From Lachnospiraceae bacterium UBA1753 (GTDB lineage: Bacteria > Bacillota > Clostridia > Lachnospirales > Lachnospiraceae): a DNA stretch of 10,802 bases. The notes below the pieces were generated by a model. That model made no database searches. It saw only the letters and a list, made by a program, of their open reading frames with translations, and was not told the origin of the DNA. Position 1 is the stretch's first letter, and the number at the start of each line of letters is the position of its first letter. Of the stretch, positions 6,326-10,802 are shown piece after piece. The position numbers and the translations under genes were made by a program. Location: NCBI GenBank assembly GCA_002317595.1, contig DCHL01000163.1:1-10802 (forward strand), written 5' to 3'.

Positions 6326-7945
6326 CTATACAAGATCCATAGGATCAATTATGCACTCCATAAGCGCAGTCTTATCATCTGCAAGAAATGCCTTTATCTT
6401 GTCAACAATTCCATCCATGTTCTCAATCCTTACAAAAGGAATTGAGTAAGCCTCAGCAATCTTTTCAAGGTCAGGGCTGCCAGAAAGGTCTACTACAGAG
6501 TAATTGTCATTGTAGGTAAAGTGCTGATACTGTCTAACCATGCCGAGATAGTTATTCTTGAGAACAATAACCTTGGCATTAATTCCGTGCTGGTTCATGG
6601 TTGCAAGCTCCATGAATGACATCTGGAATGATCCGTCACCGCATACAGCGACAACCTGAGCCTTCTTACCAAGTGCCTTCTTGGCACCCATTGCTGCAGG
6701 AATTGAATAGCCCATGGTTCCCATACCACCAGTTGTGAGGAAACGTCCCTTCTTCATAACATAATTCGCGCAGGACCAGATCTGATTCTGACCAACGTCT
6801 GCAACGTAGATGGCATCCTCTTCCATGTTGTCTGAAAGAAGCCTTACAAACTCTGCAGGGTCAACGTAGGCAGGATCCGGGTTGCGCTTTGCAACCATTC
6901 TCTTCTTGTAGCCGTCAAGAGTGTCAATCCAGTTGGAATGATCCATGCTTAAGTCTTCCTCAAGAAGGTCGTTAAATATATTCTTTGCATCGCCTACAAG
7001 GGGTATTGTCGATGCAGCATTCTTGCCAATCTCGGCGGGATCCACGTCGATATGAACAAGAATCTTGTTCTCTGTGATGAGGTCAGGCTGGTTGACTGCA
7101 CGGTCAGCAACTCTCGCACCTACCATGATAAGCAGGTCAGCTTCGTTCATTGCGACGTTTGCATAAACCTTTCCGTTGTTTCCAACCATTCCATAATACA
7201 TGCCATGATTGCTGGGCATCACGCCGATACCCATCATTGTGTGTACAACAGGCACCTGACATCTTGATGCGAACTCGCAGAGCTGTCTCTGGGCACCGGA
7301 GAGAATGACACCACCACCTGCACAGATAAGGGGTCTCTTGGCCTTTTTAAGTTCCTTTACAACCTTCTTGATCTGTGCTGCATTACCCTTTACTGTAGGC
7401 TTGTAGGTCCTGAGTGATACTTCATCAGGATAATCAAAATTATTAAGCTCTGCATTCTGGATATCAATCGGCACATCGATAAGAACAGGGCCTCGTCTTC
7501 CCGTGTTGGCAATATGGAAAGCCTCCCTGAAGATTCTGGGAATGTCCTTAACATTTTTTACCAGATATGAGTACTTTACAAAGGATTCAACTGCTCCTGT
7601 GATATCAGCCTCCTGGAATACATCAGAACCAAGAAGCTGGGAATCAACCTGTCCTGTTATACAAACCATGGGAATTGAGTCTGCATAGGCTGTTGCAATA
7701 CCTGTAATAAGGTTAGTTGCGCCAGGACCGGAGGTAACTGCACATACACCTACCTCGCCTGTTACTCTTGAATATCCACTTGCAGCATGGCCTGCATTCT
7801 GCTCAGTCCTTACAAGCACTGATTCAATGCCTTCTGCCGAAAGCATGCTGTTATAAAATGGTGCAATTGCTACTCCTGGGTAACCAAATACTGCTTTTAC
7901 GCCTTCTCTCTCGAGGCATTTTACCATTGCGTCACTACCTGTCAT
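6326..7945 (-). CDS. ilvB: Acetolactate (acetohydroxyacid) synthase large catalytic subunit
   Basis: This 539-residue ThDP-dependent enzyme condenses two pyruvates to acetolactate, or pyruvate with 2-ketobutyrate to acetohydroxybutyrate, the first step of branched-chain amino acid synthesis. The N-terminal Pyr domain has FGYPGVAIAPFY and the catalytic Glu48 in RTEQNAGHAASGYSR. A central FAD/DHAP-synthase-like domain (about 190-330) carries GARVADR (276-282). The C-terminal PP domain has the ThDP motif GDGSF (436-440) to Asn464/Asn465. The Trp usual in LGMVRQWQ is Tyr473 (LGMVRQYQ), and GARFDDR is GARVADR; both could affect substrate preference or inhibitor sensitivity. The length is slightly below the usual 560-600. 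A GGAGG site lies 6 nt before the ATG, 13 nt after metH, and ilvN follows directly, which argues for the biosynthetic rather than a catabolic enzyme. Confidence 0.95.
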   Translation of the reverse strand: MTGSDAMVKCLEREGVKAVFGYPGVAIAPFYNSMLSAEGIESVLVRTEQNAGHAASGYSRVTGEVGVCAVTSGPGATNLITGIATAYADSIPMVCITGQVDSQLLGSDVFQEADITGAVESFVKYSYLVKNVKDIPRIFREAFHIANTGRRGPVLIDVPIDIQNAELNNFDYPDEVSLRTYKPTVKGNAAQIKKVVKELKKAKRPLICAGGGVILSGAQRQLCEFASRCQVPVVHTMMGIGVMPSNHGMYYGMVGNNGKVYANVAMNEADLLIMVGARVADRAVNQPDLITENKILVHIDVDPAEIGKNAASTIPLVGDAKNIFNDLLEEDLSMDHSNWIDTLDGYKKRMVAKRNPDPAYVDPAEFVRLLSDNMEEDAIYVADVGQNQIWSCANYVMKKGRFLTTGGMGTMGYSIPAAMGAKKALGKKAQVVAVCGDGSFQMSFMELATMNQHGINAKVIVLKNNYLGMVRQYQHFTYNDNYSVVDLSGSPDLEKIAEAYSIPFVRIENMDGIVDKIKAFLADDKTALMECIIDPMDLV

Positions 7946-7958
7946 TTTGTTCCTCCAT

Positions 7959-10532
7959 TTATTTCTGAACTAGTCTAAGGGCGAGTTTTGCGGCATCAGC
8001 AGCATCAGACGAGAAGCCGTCTGCTCCGATTTCCTCTGCGTATTCTGCTGTAATAACCGCTCCGCCAATCATTATCTTTGCTCTGCAGCCACGCTCGTTT
8101 CTGTACTTGACGACTTCTGCCATCTCCTTCATGGTAGTAGTCATCAGTGCCGAAAGGGCTATGATATCTGCATTTTCCTGAATTGCTGTCTCTACTATTT
8201 TTTCCCTGGGTACGTCCTTACCCAGGTCAATGACTCGGAATCCATGGTTCTTCAGCATCAGCGCGACTAGATTCTTGCCTATGTCGTGAATGTCTCCCTG
8301 GACTGTCGCAATAACTATCGTGCCAGTTTCCTTCGCCGCGCCCTTCTCTGCCTTGAGTATGGGTTCAAGATGGGAAATTGAATTCTCCATTGTCTCTGCG
8401 CTTGCAATGAGCTGTGGCAGGAAGTATTTTCCCTTATCAAAAAATTCACCCACTTTATTAATAGCAGGAAGCAGTGCCTTATTCAGGATATCCTGAGCAG
8501 AAAAGCCTGCCTTGACTGTTTCCTGGGTGATATCAAGGATTCTCTTTCTGTTGCCACGAAGGACTGCCTCGTAAATTGTCTTAAGGCCCTCGGGCACATC
8601 ATCATTCTCACCATTTGATGAGGAGCTCTTTGCTGGTACTCCACCGGCTGTAACCGCAGAGCCATCAGCAGAAAGTGCTATTTTTTTACCACCGTATAAC
8701 GAAAGTATTGAGCCAGACTCCTCCAGTTCACTCTTTCTTGTATCGACCTGCGAAATATATTCTTCGGCAGCTCCCACCTTGTTTCTCAGAAGGTCTACAG
8801 CAGCTGCTGTACAGCCAAGAAGGTCCTGGTTAGGATTGGCAATTGCCATCGTAAGTCCACTTGTGATAGCCATTGAAAGGAAGGCTGCATTCACAAGACT
8901 TCGCTCAGGCAGTCCGAATGAGATATTTGAAAGACCACAGATTGTAGGAAGTCCCTTCTCGCGGCAATACTTTATGGTCTCAATTGTCTCGACTGCAGCG
9001 TTTGGATTGGCGCCAACTGTTCCGACAAGTCCGTCGACGATTATATCTTCAGGTCTTATTCCTATTGCATAGGCTTCCTTCAGTATTTCTTCAAGAATAC
9101 TGAACTTTTCAGATAAAGAACCGGGAAGTCCTGCATCGGAAAGCGGAAGCAGAATCATCATTGCTCCATATTTTTTCACCAGGGGGAGCATCTTTTCAAT
9201 CTTGACCTTCTCAAGCGAGACTGAATTGACAAGAGCACGTCCTGGATAATGTCTAAGTGCTGCCTCCATGACATCAGGATCCGACGAGTCCAGGGACAAA
9301 GGCAGGTTTGTGACCTGCAATATCTCGTCTATGGCCTGCACCATCATATCCTTTTCGTCAATACCACTCATTCCCATGTTGACGTCAAGGATTTTGGCTC
9401 CGTGAGTCTCCTGCTGTGTAGCAAATTCCGTGACAATGTCAAATATTCCTTCACGAAGCTGCGCCTGAAGCGCCTTCTTGCCTGTGGGATTAATTCTCTC
9501 TCCGACAATCATGAAGGGCGAATCAAGATTGAACTTAACAGTCTGTATCTCGGAACTTAAGAATCTGTAGGTTGTTGCAAGATCCTTATCACCCCTGTTA
9601 AGGAAAGAGGGATTGTATTCAAAAGATTTGGCAGTCTCTGCCAATTTTCCAATATACTCCGGTGTGGTTCCGCAGCAGCCGCCAAGGAGCGAAACGCCCT
9701 TTTCAAGCATTGTTTTCATTATGCCAACAAAGGTATCGCTATCCATTGAGTAGCCGCATTTTCCATCCTTACTGTAGGAAGGAAGACCAGCATTAGGCTT
9801 ACATACAACTGGAATTTCTGAATATCTGACAAGCTCCTCAATAATCGGAACCATTTTGTCAGGACCGGTACTGCAGTTAACTCCGAAAGCGTCAGCTCCT
9901 AGACTCTGAAGCGTAACAAGCGCCGTCAGGGCATCAGTTCCATACAGTGCACGACCGCTTTCGTCAAAGGACATCGTCACATAGCACGCCATATCTGGAC
10001 AGGTCTCTTTAAGCGCAATGACTCCGCACCTGCATTCCTGCAGCGAAATCATCGTCTCGAATGCGACAAAATCCACACCAAATTCTATAAGGTATTTTAT
10101 CTGCTCTTTATATACATCAATTATTTCTTCTTCAGATACTTTTCCAATCGGTGCTATCGCCTGTCCTGTGGTTGATACATCTCCTCCGATCAGCTTGATG
10201 GATGTATCATCAGGATTCTCCTCCCGGTATCTTCTGATTGCCTCTTTTGAGAGCCCAATCAGTCTCCTGTTATAGTCCTCAATATCATTCTCAAGTCCGT
10301 ACTCAGCAAGCTTGACCCGGTTTGCGGTGAAGGTAGGTGCATATACTATATTGCTTCCGCTGCGAAGATAATTCATCTGGAGATTGATGAGATACTCCGG
10401 ATTCTCCAGTATCCATTTTTCCGGGCATACACCGGCAGGCATTCCATGTTCGCCAATAAGCACGGAACCTGTCGCACCGTCAAGGATAAGTCTCTGTTTC
10501 GTTAATATTTCTCTAAATTCTTTTTTGTTCAT
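7959..10532 (-). CDS. metH: Cobalamin-dependent methionine synthase, short form without reactivation domain
   Basis: This 857-residue protein transfers the methyl group of 5-methyltetrahydrofolate to homocysteine through cobalamin. Domains in order: homocysteine S-methyltransferase barrel (about 5-310) with LDGATGS and the zinc ligands Cys220 (GVNCSTGP), Cys286 and Cys287 (GGCCGTTPE); pterin-binding barrel (about 337-595) with VGERINPTGKK and ILDVNMG; a low-complexity linker rich in Gly and Ser (about 600-645); B12 cap (about 648-730) with YFLPQLIASAETM; and B12-binding Rossmann domain (about 735-857) with lower-ligand His749 in GDIHDIGKN plus SAL and GG motifs. The C-terminal AdoMet reactivation domain of the roughly 1,200-residue enzyme is absent, a form common in anaerobic Clostridia, so a separate reactivator is expected. 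The start at 10532 fits the barrel's N-terminus and has only a modest GGAAG site. It is first in the unit, 13 nt before ilvB. Confidence 0.95.
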   Translation of the reverse strand: MNKKEFREILTKQRLILDGATGSVLIGEHGMPAGVCPEKWILENPEYLINLQMNYLRSGSNIVYAPTFTANRVKLAEYGLENDIEDYNRRLIGLSKEAIRRYREENPDDTSIKLIGGDVSTTGQAIAPIGKVSEEEIIDVYKEQIKYLIEFGVDFVAFETMISLQECRCGVIALKETCPDMACYVTMSFDESGRALYGTDALTALVTLQSLGADAFGVNCSTGPDKMVPIIEELVRYSEIPVVCKPNAGLPSYSKDGKCGYSMDSDTFVGIMKTMLEKGVSLLGGCCGTTPEYIGKLAETAKSFEYNPSFLNRGDKDLATTYRFLSSEIQTVKFNLDSPFMIVGERINPTGKKALQAQLREGIFDIVTEFATQQETHGAKILDVNMGMSGIDEKDMMVQAIDEILQVTNLPLSLDSSDPDVMEAALRHYPGRALVNSVSLEKVKIEKMLPLVKKYGAMMILLPLSDAGLPGSLSEKFSILEEILKEAYAIGIRPEDIIVDGLVGTVGANPNAAVETIETIKYCREKGLPTICGLSNISFGLPERSLVNAAFLSMAITSGLTMAIANPNQDLLGCTAAAVDLLRNKVGAAEEYISQVDTRKSELEESGSILSLYGGKKIALSADGSAVTAGGVPAKSSSSNGENDDVPEGLKTIYEAVLRGNRKRILDITQETVKAGFSAQDILNKALLPAINKVGEFFDKGKYFLPQLIASAETMENSISHLEPILKAEKGAAKETGTIVIATVQGDIHDIGKNLVALMLKNHGFRVIDLGKDVPREKIVETAIQENADIIALSALMTTTMKEMAEVVKYRNERGCRAKIMIGGAVITAEYAEEIGADGFSSDAADAAKLALRLVQK

Positions 10533-10577
10533 CTATCTCAACTTCCAATTAAATTTGTTCTTTGCATATTCCGTACA

Positions 10578-10606
10578 ATTTTACCATACAAATTAAGTAT
10601 AGACAA
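10578..10606 (-). promoter_or_regulatory. Extended -10 promoter of the metH-ilvB-ilvN-kinase unit
   Basis: On the minus strand TTGTCT (-35, 10601-10606, four of six matches) lies 17 bp from TAAAAT (-10, 10578-10583, five of six), with an upstream TGG giving the extended TGnTAnAAT form. The predicted start is near 10571 with a leader of about 40 nt, too short for a SAM or cobalamin riboswitch or a T-box. The -35 sits in the U-tract region of the upstream terminator. Two near-identical 11-bp direct repeats, 10571-10581 and 10584-10594, flank and overlap the -10 and start region and might bind a regulator. Confidence 0.6.
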
Positions 10607-10646
10607 ATAAAATGAGTCGCATCACTTTAAAAGTAATGCGACTCAT
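10601..10646 (-). terminator. Intrinsic terminator of the gene at the right edge
   Basis: A perfect 11-bp inverted repeat, ATGAGTCGCAT (10612-10622) and ATGCGACTCAT (10636-10646), has further ACT/AGT pairing at its tip. On the minus strand it is followed by TTTATTTGTC. It lies 58 nt after the stop codon at 10704. No T-run follows on the plus strand, so it acts in the minus direction. Confidence 0.85.
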
Positions 10647-10703
10647 AAAAACATCGGTTTATATTTTACCAATCAGACCATATCAGGCCTTTTGTGGAAA
10701 ATA

Positions 10704-10802
10704 TTAGAACTTGCCAGCTGTTGCTGCTTCCTCAACAGAAACTGCAACTGCAACTGTAGCACCAACCATAGGGTTGTTACCCATACCGATAAGACCCATC
10801 AT
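10704..10802 (-). CDS. C-terminal end of a probable GGGtGRT-family protein (partial)
   Basis: The last 32 codons of a gene entering from the right edge read MGLIGMGNNPMVGATVAVAVSVEEAA and end in AGKF followed by TAA at 10704. From memory, the GLIGMGNNPMVGATVAVAV stretch matches the conserved C-terminus of the GGGtGRT protein family (Pfam PF14057), roughly 330-residue proteins of unknown function found in Clostridia; the naming motif itself would lie outside the window. A strong terminator follows. An in-frame ATG at the very edge makes a 32-residue gene formally possible, but continuation beyond the window is far more likely. The reading frame is supported by the clean stop-terminator arrangement; the family call is a recollection and unverified. 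Confidence 0.65.
   Translation of the reverse strand: MMGLIGMGNNPMVGATVAVAVSVEEAATAGKF

Noticed and set aside
6326..7945. Pyruvate oxidase or catabolic acetolactate synthase (AlsS) instead of IlvB
   Set aside because: Direct coupling to an ilvN regulatory subunit and the LGMVRQ and DVDPAEIGKN motifs fit the biosynthetic enzyme.
10533..10611. SAM or cobalamin riboswitch upstream of metH
   Set aside because: The predicted leader is about 40 nt, too short for either aptamer, and no conserved box is visible.

Overview
The window looks like chromosomal DNA of an anaerobic Firmicute, most likely a member of the Lachnospiraceae (Butyrivibrio/Pseudobutyrivibrio-like). This is inferred from moderate GC, strong GGAGG-type ribosome binding sites, a short methionine synthase without the reactivation domain, Lachnospiraceae-style hybrid kinases and a probable GGGtGRT-family gene end. 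Every supported gene lies on the minus strand, so transcription runs from right to left. Coding density is high, and no mobile element, CRISPR array, rRNA or tRNA was seen.

Layout in transcription order: (1) the last 32 codons of an upstream gene, probably of the GGGtGRT family, end at 10704 and are followed by a strong hairpin terminator (10601-10646). (2) An extended -10 promoter (10578-10606) starts a tightly packed five-gene unit: metH, ilvB, ilvN (first copy), a membrane-anchored hybrid histidine kinase with receiver and HPt domains, and a six-TM hybrid histidine kinase whose receiver is fused to a complete C-terminal DegV (fatty-acid-binding) domain. Gaps are 13, 14 and 32 nt, and the kinases overlap by one base (TAATG). 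(3) A weak AT-rich terminator (898-943) runs into a near-consensus sigma-A promoter (871-899) that drives a second ilvN and then ilvC, which leaves the window on the left.

The metabolic genes form the first two steps of branched-chain amino acid synthesis (acetohydroxyacid synthase, ketol-acid reductoisomerase), preceded by B12-dependent methionine synthase. The unusual part is the two-kinase cassette between the ilvB-ilvN and ilvN-ilvC blocks. No DNA-binding response regulator is present. The domain set (His-Asp-His on one protein, His-Asp-DegV on the next) suggests a phosphorelay whose terminal output may be a lipid-binding DegV domain rather than a transcription factor. Because branched-chain amino acid intermediates are precursors of branched-chain fatty acids, a link between this pathway and acyl-chain sensing is an attractive but untested idea.
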